DNA of 64,000 nt from Rhytidiadelphus loreus (taxonomy: Eukaryota; Streptophyta; Bryopsida; Hypnales; Hylocomiaceae): NCBI GenBank assembly GCA_947034895.1, contig OX344765.1, forward strand, positions 32,307,001-32,371,000, written 5' to 3'. The translations under genes were made by a program, and so were the position numbers. This document shows, in pieces, positions 1 through 11,113 of this stretch. The first letter of the stretch is position 1; every line of letters starts with the position of its first letter. The notes beneath the pieces were generated by a model. That model was given only the letters and a program-made list of their open reading frames with translations, did not search any database and was not told where the DNA came from.

Positions 1-51
1 ATAATGAATGCCAATCAACGTGCCAATTCTAAATGCAAAATAGCGTGCTAA

Positions 52-138
52 TAACTGATTGGCCAATCAGTTATAGTGCCATGCATCATTTAACTAGTTA
101 TAAATGGCCAATCAGTTATAATGCCATGTGTCATTTAA
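52..138. repeat. Perfect 22-bp palindrome and 45-bp-spaced direct repeat
   Basis: Positions 52-73 form a perfect palindrome centred on TTGGCCAA. Its right half plus following sequence (61-93) recurs with few changes at 106-138, a 45-bp period. It lies upstream of the MULE transposase relic and could belong to that element's end, but no matching copy was found downstream, so that link is only a possibility. Confidence 0.6.
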
Positions 139-462
139 TTCCTACTGTAATTGATGATTCAAATGTAAAAATAAAAAACTTATTTGGGAAGTGAAGTACC
201 TGGAAACTCAGTCCAACAAAAAAGAGCATCCTAATTTTGGTAGATCAAAGCAATTGGGAACTTCAGAGAACCGGTTCTCACATTGCTTTAAAATGTTGCT
301 CAATGCATGTTCCAAAACGTTGCTTCACTTGAGCAACGTTTGTAGCGTGGCTTCCAACAACGTTTGAGAGATCCCTCTAGTTTACTTCTTTAGTGTATCA
401 AGCAACATCTTGGGTGATGCAAAGCCCCTCTGTTTCTAGTAGTGATGTACCCCAATATGAGC

Positions 463-2093
463 GGTTTGGGTATGCCTATTTTCATTATACTTTGTAGTGA
501 TGATAATGAAAGTGAACAAGTGAGAATGGCATTGTGGCTTACTATGAAAGCCATGTTTTGAAACATAGATACAATTCAACTGAATGCAATTGTAATTGAT
601 AAAGATAAAACTTCCCATATTGCTATAATGAGGGCGATCAATGAAGACATTTTGTATTGGGAAAACAAAACAGTTGGCGGAATTCAAACAAAGTGTAGAT
701 TGCTTTTGTGTTGGTTTCATGCAAAAAATATATGGGTAGATCATTTGTTGCCTAAAGTGCTTGAGGCTCTTCGCAACGATCTATGTAAAGGAATGTGCTC
801 TACATTGGAGGCAATTGCCAAGGACAACATATGTGGCCTAGATGGGCTAGGGTGTTCAAGCAAGGACATGAAAATACAACAAACCTTGTGGAACGCATGT
901 GACAATATGTGAAATACACCTTATTAGATGGGAAAGTCAATCAAAGACTTAATGAATTGATTTTTGCAATAATAGGTAATCCGGATACTGGACGGCGATT
1001 TGGAAGATTAACATTAGATGAGCATTACAATAATGCTCATTGGTTGAGTGAATCACGAAAGTACTCTATCAGAGGAGGAGACAAGAGTAGAACAACAAGA
1101 TTGCAAAAGGCCAAAAAATTGGTTAAACGATGTAAAGAAGACCAATCAACAAATTTGAAAGTGATTGATCCATGTCATTTAGAGTTTGCATTTCGAAGTT
1201 AGATTGTATCAAACAAATGGTACATAGTTAGTTTATCTTATGAATGGTGCGAGTATAACGACTATGGTTCAATATGTAAACACATGTTGGTTGTAAAACA
1301 AATTGTTGATGATGAATATCAACATTTGTTTGATTTGCTGCCAGGCATATATGAAACTCATAGATTTATCCATGACTTGGAAGATTCCAGTGAAGATTTA
1401 TGTGTGGGACCAAGTGGAGGTTTGGGTGAAGGATCAAGTGGAGGTTTGGGTGAAGGATCAAGTGGAGGTTTGGATGAAGGACCAAGTAGAGGTTTGGATG
1501 AGGGACCAAGTGGAGGTCGAAGTGGAGATCCTAATGAAGTTGCAAACAACAAACCTTCTTAAAATCCTAATGGTGACAACAAGTTTATAAAAGAGATGTT
1601 CTTAAATATTTCAAACATGACAGCATCCTAAAATATTCCAAGGAAAAAGTATGCGAGTTTGACAACAAAGAAATGCAATGCCTTAAAGAAAGTTGGAGAA
1701 ATGTTTATAGCAGTTTTTCAAGAATCTATGGGGTTGGAACTAAGACCAAGTCAAATATTCATGCCAAAGGAAAGTGGAAGTATCACCCTACTAGAAGAGA
1801 GTGTTAGAAATACAAGACTTAGACATAGGAGTCAAAGGAAAAAACGAAGATTATATTACGAAAATTCAAGTGGTGGGGAAACAAGTGTGGTACAATCTCC
1901 AAGATCTAACGGTGAAATCAAATTACAACGTCGAAGACAACTTGTGCAGAAGAAGCGTAGAAGGGTGAAATTTCCAAAGCTTTGTAGAGGTCAATGTCCT
2001 AACTGTGAGGGGTTGAATATATTTTTTAATGGAGTTACAATCATTGAGTGCCACAATTGCCAATATGCAATAGTGAAAGGGGCCATAGTCTAA
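463..2093 (+). pseudogene. Degenerate Mutator-like (MULE) transposase
   Basis: Relic of a plant MULE transposase, the enzyme that cuts and reinserts Mutator-type DNA transposons. Reading frame 1 from 463 to about 870 gives a DDE-domain stretch with DKDKTSH (about 595-615) and, about 35 residues on, the CWFH motif (708-719) typical of the MULE domain. The frame then shifts to the third frame, where 'KYTLLDGKVNQRL' follows (about 915-955). A SWIM-like zinc finger comes next (about 1255-1290, ending SICKHM); it lacks the first cysteine of the usual CxC pair. After a glycine-rich linker made of 24-bp repeats comes a basic tail with a C-x2-C...C-x2-C zinc-ribbon-like end (about 1990-2075). In-frame stops at about 559, 906, 1200, 1560 and 1629, plus the frameshift near 870-885, show it is inactive. 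The N-terminal part is not visible. It could supply function only through intact relatives elsewhere. Confidence 0.8.
1407..1526 (+). repeat. 24-bp minisatellite, 5 units, in transposase relic
   Basis: Five head-to-tail 24-bp units (1407, 1431, 1455, 1479, 1503) encode an eight-residue repeat of the form GPSGGLGE. The period is a multiple of three, so the array stays in frame with the SWIM-like region before it. It probably grew by replication slippage while the ORF was still read. Confidence 0.85.
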
Positions 2094-2640
2094 TACCAGA
2101 CACTCATAAATGTGAAGTCGAACAAGATGTGAAATTATTTTTTAAGGATTCGTATATATATTAGAAAGGTTGATGCAATTTTTTTTTAATTTCAATTAGT
2201 TGTTTGGTATTATTCATATAATGAAGATTCAAATTACAACAGTTTTCACTGCTATTTTATTATTGTTATACAATTTATATATATTATGTGCAACATTTGT
2301 ATAATGTTTTTATTGCTTGCTTCAATAATATATATGCATCATATATATGTTCAGAGTTTTATTATATATGTGTTTATGGCAATTCCAATGTATGTTTATG
2401 AGTATTAGGGTAAAATATTCTAAAGAATTAAATAATATTTAAAGCTTGCTAATCCACATGTGACTAATGTCACTTATCTCAAAAATAGGGCCTAATCATA
2501 TTAGTGAAATGTAAACAAAGTTTTTTGAATGTTTAACCTTATTTAAGCATTTAAAAATAAATGAAAGTGAAACATTTCAAGTAAAAAAGATTGTGCATGC
2601 AATATGAATTTGTACTTTGCTAATGACAACTTTCAATTTT
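2094..2640. other. AT-rich stretch, nothing recognised
   Basis: Very AT-rich sequence with several short TATATA runs after the MULE relic. No ORF of note, no inverted end and no tandem structure was seen. Confidence 0.5.
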
Positions 2641-2839
2641 CCTATTCAATTTAGATAAAAAGCACCATTGTTCCCAAATTTATCAAATTTTATCAAAATT
2701 CATAAATTTCTATAAGTTCAATTTTTATTGATTCAAACTCAATATCAAAGGGTCAAATAAGTTGACATCTACCTCAAGTCTACTTCAATAGACTTTTGTT
2801 TTTTCTATTTTGAACTAAATTTCAAGTGCAAAGTAAAAT

Positions 2840-3630
2840 GTGTCAAGGTGTGCTTGAGATCTACCTCAAGCACACCTTAAGCACATTTTCACTATTTTCA
2901 TTGCATATCAATCAAAATTCCAGAAAAAAAATGTCTTGAAAAACTCAATAGGGATTTCTTAAAAAGAACTCAAAGTGTGCTTGAAGTGTGCTTGAGGTAG
3001 ACTTTGGGTATGAAAAAATTATAGGATAAAATTTGGCATGAAATTTATTTCAAAAATTTTAAATAAAATTAAAGTGTGCTTGAGGTGTGCTAGAGGTAAC
3101 CTTCAAGCATACTTTCAATATTCTCATTGCATTTCAATTTCAGTTTTAAATTTTAAAAAAAAAATAGAGGTATGAATTTCTATAAAAGAATTTAAGAAAT
3201 TCAAAGTGTATTGAGGTGTATTTGGAGTCTACCTCAAGCACAACTCAAGCACACCTTTGTTTGTCTCATTGCATTTGAATCAACTTTGAAAAAAGAATTG
3301 TGTTGAAATTTTTTATTAAAAATTGTAAAGAAAATCCCAAGTGTACTTGAAATGTGCTTGAGGTCTAGCTCAAGCACACCTCAAGCTCACACTTAAAAAA
3401 AATTGAGTAAAGAATTTTAATAAACTTTTTTTCCATTGTTATCTAAATTCATTACAATGACAATAGTAAAAGTGTGCTTTAAGTGTGCTTGAGCTAGGCC
3501 TCAAGCACACTTCAAGCACACCTAAAGCACACTTGGTGTTTTTTTAAGAAAAGTTTGTTGAAAATTTTGATTCAAAATTTAAAAAATAAAAAAAATGTGC
3601 ATGAGGTGTGCTTGAAGTCTAGCTCATTGG
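2840..3630. repeat. Tandem array, about 125-bp period, with palindromic cores
   Basis: About seven diverged units recur at roughly 2850, 2975, 3072, 3205, 3338, 3470 and 3595. Each has a core built from GTGCTTGAGGT words, and in most units the core is followed by the reverse complement (ACCTCAAGCAC), so the core can fold back on itself. Spacers are AT-rich and share motifs such as 'ctcattgcattt'. It resembles a decayed minisatellite or satellite; no protein explains it. Confidence 0.75.
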
Positions 3631-3778
3631 TGAAAAAAAATATCATTCAATTGACTCAATGTGTTTGCAAAATGGCTTGCAAATGTCAAAAATAGGCAAG
3701 AAAAGTTGCAAAAAACACATCTAGGGCTGAACCTCCTTCTACTAAAATGATTCTCAGTCATTCATAAATTCTTGTATT

Positions 3779-4240
3779 GATATGAAAATTTAGCCACACA
3801 AACTAGACTAGTATGCGCAACTTTTACAATTTTTTTATTTATTGAAAATGGACATTTTATGAAGAAGATACAAGCCGCCAAAGTTCACTATAATCCATAA
3901 ATGTCGGGATTTTGAATTTCGAATTGCTCCCAAACATTCAAAACAACTTGGATTGACATGAAAATTTCACCACAATAACAAGAATTCAAGGGAAACACAA
4001 CCCAACAAATTTTATTGAAATCGAACATTGGATGAAGGAGATACAAGCCCCCGAAGTTGCAGCCATGAAGTGCACTTTGGTGAATCAAATTGAGCCTGTG
4101 AACTTTGATTGGCTTCCAGAAAATCATTACCTCTTGGATTGATCTGAAAATTTTAACACACAAACTAGAAGAAAAGGCACAACTTTCCCAACAAGTTTTA
4201 TTGAATTTGGACATCAGATGCAAAAGTTACAATACTTTGA
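3779..4240. repeat. Three diverged units of about 180 bp
   Basis: The phrase 'gaaaatttnnccacannaactag' recurs at about 3779, 3955 and 4141, each time followed about 50 bp later by 'ttttattgaaatnggacat' and a phrase like 'gcaaaagttacaa' or 'gaagatacaagcc'. The period is 176-186 bp. The region directly follows the palindromic array and may be one larger repeat domain. Confidence 0.6.
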
Positions 4241-4288
4241 ATTTAACTTAAAACTATGTGAGGACACTTTTTGTCCTCTTGGGCGGTC

Positions 4289-4390
4289 TAGGGTTAACTA
4301 TGAGTAGTTGAGCCTCTAGTAATCCTAACCATTTACATATCCCACATGTGTTGTTTTACCTCCTACCATCCAATTTGTATAAAGGGCTTC
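4289..4390 (+). repeat. Copy of the foldback-element arm
   Basis: This stretch (from 'aactatgag' through 'catatcccacatg' to 'acctcctacca') matches the right arm of the large foldback at 11989-13240 (its 12825-12905 part) and, inverted, its left arm. A TATA-like 'ttgtataaaggg' follows at about 4374. It may be part of a longer element such as an LTR, but no second LTR or retrotransposon coding region was seen. Confidence 0.55.
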
Positions 4391-4440
4391 TCTTTCTCAA
4401 CTTCACACACATCTTCTGAAGTTAAACTTGAGGATAGATT

Positions 4441-6598
4441 CTCACAAACCACTCAGTGTCCCTATGCTATAAGTGGAGTTGGGAAAAAAATCATTACTTG
4501 CAACAAGTAGTGAAGAAAAACAATCATTTTTGTGACATATCTTCGAAAAATGGTACAGTTGCTGAATGTGGCAGAATTTAACTATATTGTAAGATGAAAT
4601 TTCTAGTAAATATTTTTTTATTGCCGAAGTGGAAATCTAAAATTTTATTAATTATTTGACAATTTTTGCCGAACCTGATAGATACTACAGTTGTGTCTTC
4701 TTGGTCCTTCAAGGGTCAAGGGCATAAAATTCGTAAGAATTGGATCAAAAAGCAACTTTCTTGAAATCAACTTACAATTATAGTTTATAAAGAGTTGACT
4801 CTAATGTATGTAGGGGGCATGCATTTGTGCTCCTTGAAATTAATGTCTTTTTAATTGCATCTCAAGTTTTGATGTTTTGCTTTCTCTTTTGACCTCGTGT
4901 AATGAAGTGCATTTAATGATCAATTGTGTACATCCTACCACTTGAACCCCAGTAAATTCAAATTTTTAATCAATTCAAGTATTGGAGGTACAAAATATAA
5001 GATATAGGTTTGAAATTGATCATAAGTTCATTTAACTTTGAAAGTTGCATGAGAACTTGTCCCAAGATGACCCTAAACTATTGGATGATAATAGAAAAGT
5101 TTATAAACCAAATGGCGTGGTTGTAAATTCAATACCTGGCAGTGACATGTGGTTTATCTGGTATGAAATTAGACTCTCTACCTAATAGAAATCCTTGCAG
5201 TGTATTGTTCAATATGCTTGTGTCAAAAAAAAAAGTTGCACGAGGAATAAAGTGAAATATATCTAATTAAAATAGTTGCAATGTGCAACCTTTCAAATTC
5301 AAAATGTATATTCAATTCAAAACCAATATTGGAGGGCCATTGCTAAAAAGATTGTTCAAAAAGCGAAGCATTTTGCAAGATACTCATTTTTTGTTTTGGA
5401 AGGGCTTTAAAATTAGAAAAACAATTTTTTTTAAATGTAAAAAATATGTTTAATGTATACACCTTTAAGAAGAAGGTACCCTCTCGGATATCCTAGGAAG
5501 GAAATGGATAGAAATTTTTTCTAAGTAGGAGTACTAGAAAAGTGCAAAATCTCATGAAAATAGGTGTTGTCACTGTATTTTCACATTTTTATTTGTAAAA
5601 AATAGTAAAATATATATATTTTTAAACTAAACATTGTCCATTTGGAAAGAGTTCATATTTATGAGGTTTCACCAAATTTGATATTAGAACCATCTTCATT
5701 GTTTAGAAATTGCACGCAATGGGAGTGTTGTTTGCACTCATGTGGAGGACACAAAATAATATATTTTAGAATTTCCTTTTGTAGGAATATGCTTTACTAC
5801 TATGCAAATAGACCTTGAAAATTTCAGCTTCAGATCACTAAATTTGGTGATTCCTAACATAGTAAAAAAACCTAAGACTTATAGTGTGACAAATTAACAA
5901 AAATGATTTTTAATAATAAAATATATTTTCTAATTTCTAAAAAATAAGGAATATGATTGCTATTAAGTTTGACATCTCCAATAAAAATTTCAAATCCATG
6001 AGGTTTATGCTTCAAAAGTTATAGAGGATGACAAGAAGGTATACCTTCATTGTGACTTGAAATAGGACTTCTCTTTCTTGCAATGATCCTAGAGTCTTTC
6101 CATATTGTGATAAAAAAAGAAAAGAAGATTCAACAAAGAATAGCATGAATCTCCATGTAGAGTCATTTGATTTGAGTAATGAATAACTAAAATTACTTCA
6201 TCAACATTATTGGTAGAAACTTTTATAATGTTGTTACATCTTCATCCTAAGCAAAGGTGATTGAATAAATATGGATTGAAATACCCAAGTTGGCTCAAAA
6301 TATGGTTATAACTCAATATAAAAAGAGTTAAAAAAAACTATATCAAGACTCATAAATATTTATTTGGGCAACCTTTTGTTTGAATACTATAATTGTAGAA
6401 ACATTGTGAGTCAAGGAAAAGACCCATAACAAGATCCACATAACCAATTAGAATTCATCCAATTTGTGCGTGTGCTACTATTTTACCAAAACCACACTAA
6501 TTTATAAAATAAACTAAACATTATCAGATGATATGTTATTAAATTGTACCAATGTCTATAAAAATAATTTTTACACTGACACTAATTTTGCAACCGCA
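4441..6598. other. AT-rich intergenic sequence without recognised features
   Basis: About 2.1 kb of AT-rich sequence. I see no ORF above about 60 codons, no clear inverted ends and no tandem structure. Confidence 0.5.
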
Positions 6599-6837
6599 CT
6601 AATAGAACATATCAATGTAGTTGTGGTTCCTATACTCTTTTTGTTGTTCTATGCCAACCTCCTCCCATTAGTGCTTGTATTTGTAAAAATATTTAGATTG
6701 TAGGTCATTTTAACCCCTAATGTCCCATTGTCCCTATAGGAGACAAAATGGATTTTAGGTGGGTTCATATAACTTCAATTTTTGACATAATTTTTTGAAT
6801 TTTTTGTAACCACAACTACATTGATATGTTCTATTAG
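6599..6837. repeat. 32-bp near-perfect inverted repeat around a transposon end
   Basis: Positions 6599-6630 and 6806-6837 are reverse complements over 31 of 32 bases. The left arm lies outside and the right arm inside the piggyBac-like element starting at 6710. Right after the second arm is a short ATAGAT microsatellite (about 6838-6857). The segment departs from other copies of the element here, so a rearrangement after insertion is likely. Confidence 0.8.
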
Positions 6838-7545
6838 ATATAGATATAGATATAGATATCAATATTAGCTTCTTAAGAATATATATTTTATTTCAATCAA
6901 TGTTTGGGAGCAAAAGTTATGCTACAATGAGCTCAAATTAGGAGTCATTGAACAACAACAAAAATCCACAAAAACTTAAAGTAAACCTTTTATCATAGAC
7001 TATATTTTGTCTACATGGAAATTGATTCATTAATTCCATTTGGATTAGTGAAGTGAAAGTTATGGAATTGTTTGTTTTGTAGGCAATCATAAAAACTTCT
7101 TGAAAAAATAACATGTGGGATTCATTTTTTAATTCAAGTTTCACAATTTAAAAGAAAAAGTTTTACAAGTTAAATACGTTTGCTGCAACAATCTCACTAT
7201 TGGGGTTAATGTGTTTCAATTCCATCTTAGAGATATTAACAATTCAATTTTTCCTTCAATCTTGTACCAACTTATACTTTACAATTTTTAAAGAATAAAA
7301 TGGCATGCCATGGGGGTGAATTTTTTTCCAAGACTTTCACCTCAAATCTTTAATATGAAAATTTTTAAGTTGAGAAGATTCAAAGTCAAATAATCTTGTT
7401 ATCGAACGTGCCCCAAACCCCACTTTCTTTACTTTAAATGCAAATGTCTTGCAATCTACATTGTATAACTTTTTGAATTTCTTTTCTTACATTTTTATAC
7501 TAGTCTAATGCAAAATCTATGGTATATACTCTTTCCATGTGATAG
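6710..7545 (+). mobile_element. piggyBac-like TTAA element, family A, right end lost
   Basis: Starts with TTAA then CCCCTAATGTCCCATTG, the left end shared by copies at 17175, 30160, 31131 and 41794. The inside shares the family's landmarks: 'gacaaaatggattt' after the end, 'caaaagttatgc' about 200 bp in, and 'aatgcaaatgtcttgcaatc' near the right. The final part with the inverted end is absent; similarity fades near 7545. No intact transposase ORF is present, so the copy is non-autonomous. Confidence 0.7.
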
Positions 7546-8022
7546 TGTACCTAAATTATATGTACAACGTTTCTATTTCTCAAATACCTTGAACCTAGTT
7601 GTAGGTATGTACTTGAGTAATATTTGAGAAATGTTGCATTTGGGGGTGTTGCATAGAGACTCCAATAGGATGTCAACAATGAGTTCAAAAGAGGCCTTAT
7701 CACCCTTTGTCACTTCACTTAAATGGATCCAAATGTAACCTCAACTTTTCAAATACATAGACATTTAAGCCAAAAATATCATTGTGGTAACAATCCCTCC
7801 CCTCCCCTCATTTGTGAAATTCCTAATACATGTTTATACAACTAGGGTAAAGTTGAATAAATTTGTTTTTTATTAGTAGAAAGGTCTATGCATTCATGAA
7901 TTTCATAATTGTATGTGCAAATAGCTATTTTTTTTAAGTGGGGTATCATATATTCTTGAAGTATGTCATTTGTACTCAAAAAGGACAAAGACCAACTTTA
8001 AGACATTGATATAATGTATAGA
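7546..8022. other. AT-rich spacer between two TTAA elements
   Basis: No ORF or repeat structure recognised. It contains a short C/T-rich stretch near 7796-7811. Confidence 0.4.
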
Positions 8023-8746
8023 TTAATTCCTAAAGTTCTATCTATATTCTACTAAAAAAAACACTCTATAAATTACCATTTCTATTGCAAAGATAAATAA
8101 ATATATATATTTTTTCAAATCCTAGTTCAAATCCAATGGTAGGATTTTGCATTAGAGTAGCATGAAAAAATGTAAAAGTAAATTTAGAAACTATGACCAT
8201 GTACATTGCAAGATATTAATGTTGAAAGTGAAAAAAATACTATTTTTGTTCCTTCTATATTAGATTATTATGATTTATTAATAACTTACGTTGAAACTAA
8301 TTGTTTTCTTGAGGATGTTTCTACGTGTGATATTGTAATTGGATGGAACCTCTAGAAAATTATAAGTGGCACTAAAACAAATAAATTTAGACAAATAAAG
8401 TGATGAAGGTGCTATTAAGATATAGTAAAAGACTATGATGCTTCATAACTTGAAATTTTGCAATACAAGGTTTTTAGGTTAAAATCTTCATAGTGAAAAA
8501 TTGAGCAAATAATAAATAGAAAAATTTCTGAGAAAAAACACACTTGATTTTCACTCTTCAAAATTTTTTATTTACAATGGATGATATAACTTTTGTTCCC
8601 TTGCACCGATAAAAAAAATGTAATGTATTTTTAAAGCTCTTCTCATACATTAAAAAAAATTAGAACATCATGCCAAAATTAGGATCATAGGTATGTGCCC
8701 AAACTTTCATATGTCCTCAAAAAGACACTAATCTATTAGAAGTTAA
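8023..8746 (-). mobile_element. piggyBac-like TTAA element, family A, inverted
   Basis: Bounded by TTAA at 8023-8026 and 8743-8746. The left edge (TTAATTCCTAAAGTTC) is the family's right end read in reverse, and 8665-8720 is the reverse complement of the family's left interior ('catgccaaaatt...', then 'gtcctcaaaaa'). The outer bases at the right edge are eroded, so that boundary is less certain. Confidence 0.6.
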
Positions 8747-9304
8747 GCAACCATATTGTACGTATTGCAAGTTTTCCCAATATACCAATATGCATCCACA
8801 TAATGGGCTACAAAACACATATAAATCATTTTGTATCTCTTCAAAAAATCAAACAATTTTGCATCATCACTTTTTGCAAACATTCCAATAGAGTTTCCAA
8901 AGAATCTCAGTATGGTCATTTCACTTGTACTTTTGACATGACTACGCTTTCCGAAGACTTTGTTTGTTTCTTCATATCCTATAAAGATTGATAAGGTTGA
9001 GTTATCCCTTAAACAACAAGCAAAGCCCTTGGAGGAGCCTAGGAGTTTGGGTTTCAAATGAATCTTTGACAAAAAGTGACTCCACATGATTTTTTTTCAG
9101 GAATGTTTCAACTTACTGGTGCCATTTCAATAGTGAACAAGGCTTGCCAAGCACTACATTGATCGATTTCATATATGCCTTGACTGCACAAAGCCACAAA
9201 CCTTGGGGCGAGGAGCAAGATCCATGCCCCCCACCCCCCTTCCAAGGAGATTTTTGATTCCTCCTTAGGATGCCGGATAGGCCAACAAATGTCATCCAAC
9301 CTCT
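8747..9304. other. Low-repeat stretch, no gene recognised
   Basis: Holds overlapping open frames on both strands (longest about 114 codons, minus strand, 8743-9087), with no family resemblance I recognise. GC content rises after about 9100. Confidence 0.4.
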
Positions 9305-9572
9305 ATATCACGGCTCCGGACACTGAGTGTCCGATGCATGACAGAGAATCCTCCCATGTAAGACAAAAGTGCCGATGTCCATCTTTTGAATTTTGTGCCC
9401 CCAAAAGGGAAGGTGTAGCACAATAGTTTGACCTCCAATGAGTGCTTTTCTTTTGTTGGTTTGTTGTGTGTGTGTTTTTTTTATGTTTTTTTTTTCAAGT
9501 ACATGATTCACACTGTACCCAAAAGGCTAATTTTTTTTCCTTTCCACGGTGACCAGAGCGTCCTTTGCAACC
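9305..9572 (+). mobile_element. TTAA MITE, family B, ends eroded
   Basis: The core matches the family B copies at 19555, 38776 and 39039: 'ccgatgcatgacag', 'gacaaaagtgc', 'agtttgacctccaatgag', then 'ttccacggtgacc'. The terminal TTAA/CCCTTAAA sequences are no longer visible, so ends are approximate. Non-coding. Confidence 0.6.
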
Positions 9573-9629
9573 AAGAGTACAATAAAGCGTTCCTCCGCCT
9601 GAGTATTAAAATACTCCTCCCGCATTTGA

Positions 9630-10358
9630 GTGTTTCTGGCTTGCGGCTTCTTCTTCTTGCAGGGGGCGACCATGTCCTCTCCCCTCCCGAAGAAAAGTGG
9701 CGCTCCCGTCCGGAACATGCTTGCCGAAATGCACGCCATGGCCCCTGCCTCTTTTTTGAAGCAAAAGATGCATCCCAATCTGGCTTTTTTCCGTGCAAAT
9801 ATAGACGCGGGAAGAAGTGGTGTACTTCGCTCGATCCCTCAGTGGTTCTCCCCATGCACATCAAATCACCCAAATCCTGGCTTTGATCGCAAGCGAATTT
9901 TAGTGGTGAACAAGGAACCTCCAAAAGCTGTTATAAAACAAACTACGAATTCTAACATGAGTAGAGTGAAGAAAGCGAGCGAGTGGATTCCAGCCAGCGA
10001 ACTGAACCCAGAATCGGTGCGGCCGCGCGCGGTTGGGAATCGAGATGGATATGCCTCCCGAAATTCAGGCTTCCATTTGCGTGGATGCGGCCAGACAATA
10101 AAACATACAAAAGGACTGGGAATCCGGAGAACGAAGGTATTGGATAAGAAAGCTCAACAAGCTGATCTGATCACCAGTCATGCTGGGAATAGTCTTGGCT
10201 TCTCATTGATTTCCATTGAGAGGGAAGATTTGATTCTTCGGGATCGTGGAATCGAATGCCAAGATTTAGGGTGGCTGTTGAATTTAGAAAATGCTTGTTA
10301 TTTATTACTACTGGAGCTCTTGCTGGAGCTCTTGCTGTTGCAGTTGCAGCTGACGTAA
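9630..10358 (+). CDS. Unrecognised open frame in a GC-richer island (doubtful gene)
   Basis: A 242-codon open frame, long for this window, in an island (about 9600-10460) that is clearly GC-richer than its surroundings. I recognise no domain. The middle is basic (KRILVVNKEPPKAV, KHTKGLGIRRTK); the last 40 codons are leucine-rich because they run through a CTT/GCT-type repeat. A competing minus-strand frame (9508-9924, 138 codons) covers part of it. The frame start is preceded by a pyrimidine tract ending 'ttcttgcag' (9650-9661), which could be a splice acceptor. It may be an exon or fragment of an unknown gene, or chance. Confidence 0.2.
   Translation: MFLACGFFFLQGATMSSPLPKKSGAPVRNMLAEMHAMAPASFLKQKMHPNLAFFRANIDAGRSGVLRSIPQWFSPCTSNHPNPGFDRKRILVVNKEPPKAVIKQTTNSNMSRVKKASEWIPASELNPESVRPRAVGNRDGYASRNSGFHLRGCGQTIKHTKGLGIRRTKVLDKKAQQADLITSHAGNSLGFSLISIEREDLILRDRGIECQDLGWLLNLENACYLLLLELLLELLLLQLQLT
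10256..10352 (+). CDS. Possible first exon with signal-peptide-like start
   Basis: An ATG at 10256 opens a frame beginning MPRFRVAVEFRKCLLFIT followed by an Ala/Leu/Val-rich hydrophobic stretch ending AAD, which looks like a signal peptide or a membrane anchor. A good donor sequence (GAC then GTAAAC) sits at about 10353, so this could be a 5' exon. No downstream exon was identified; repeat N starts about 115 bp later. It overlaps the end of the larger frame in another reading frame, and only one of the two can be right. Confidence 0.15.
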
Positions 10359-10465
10359 ACGTCAAACCGAGGATTCATTTGCGCTTGATTTGGTTTCTTA
10401 CACAGACGGAGGGAATCAATCCGTGTAATCGATACCTTAAGTTAGGATGTATGTCTGTGTAAGTT

Positions 10466-10677
10466 GTTTTTGTTGTTGTTTTTGTTATGGTGAGATCTCT
10501 GAAACCGTGCCTTTATTGGTAGCGTTGGAAACTCTCTGCGAGGAGGGGTGCATGGGCTTTATTTCATGGAGTTTGGACCTACTGTGTAAAAGTGATTGAA
10601 TTTCAAAGTTTTTATGAATTGAAATACTTTTACTTACATTTTGACCGTGACAACGGCACAGGGAACACTACTAGTGG
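10466..10677 (+). repeat. Repeat N, single copy
   Basis: Shares with the copies at 42931-43828 and 56425-57572 a (GTTT)n-like start, then 'gagatctctgaaaccgtg', 'ttggaaactctctgcgagg', a 'tttcatggagtttggacctac' block and an end near 'gacaacggcacaggg'. Non-coding and dispersed. Read on the minus strand it ends in an AAAC-rich tail, which invites comparison with SINEs, but no convincing pol III boxes were seen at its start. Confidence 0.65.
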
Positions 10678-10865
10678 AAACGAAGTTCTCTTACTGAAGG
10701 ACCGTTTGATATATTTGAAATTAGTCTGATGGGACGGACCGGTATTCGCTGTAAGTATTCCTTTGGCCTTCCATACTGTTTCTAATTTTACACAAAAATA
10801 ATTTTTTTTTTGGTAATCTTACTCACGTGTGATTGACAGTTTACTACTGTAGTAAGGGAATAGGT

Positions 10866-11108
10866 GCTAAATAGGGCCAGGGTGAATTGATCCCCTCATT
10901 GCCCCTCCAGGGCAAACCCTGGAATATTTTATTTGCAAGGCTTAATTCTTTTTTGAAATTCTCAATTCATATTTGCAATCAGAGGCCCCAAATTATTCCA
11001 TGGAGATGCAAGAATTACCAAAAAAATGGCACAACATAGGGGGCTTTTTTTTCAAACCTAAGTTGATTGGGGCAATGAAGGGGTCAATTCTCCCTGCGCG
11101 CTAAATAG
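10866..11108. mobile_element. 225-bp MITE with 9-bp target-site duplication (Mutator type)
   Basis: The element at 10875-11099 is flanked by identical 9-bp copies of GCTAAATAG (10866-10874 and 11100-11108). Its ends are inverted repeats of about 30 bp: CAGGGTGAATTGATCCCC near the left edge, and CAGGGAGAATTGACCCCT reading in from the right. A 9-bp duplication is the hallmark of Mutator-type transposition, so a MULE transposase (compare the relic at 463-2093) is the expected mover. No coding capacity. Confidence 0.85.
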
Positions 11109-11113
11109 AGGGT

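Noticed and set aside
436..744. Minus-strand 102-codon frame opposite the MULE relic
   Set aside because: Overlaps the plus-strand DKD...CWFH region, which explains the openness.
6938..7144. Similar short frames in several family A elements (also 36140-36340)
   Set aside because: They reflect the shared DNA sequence of the repeat; the frame is not kept between copies and no transposase motif is present.
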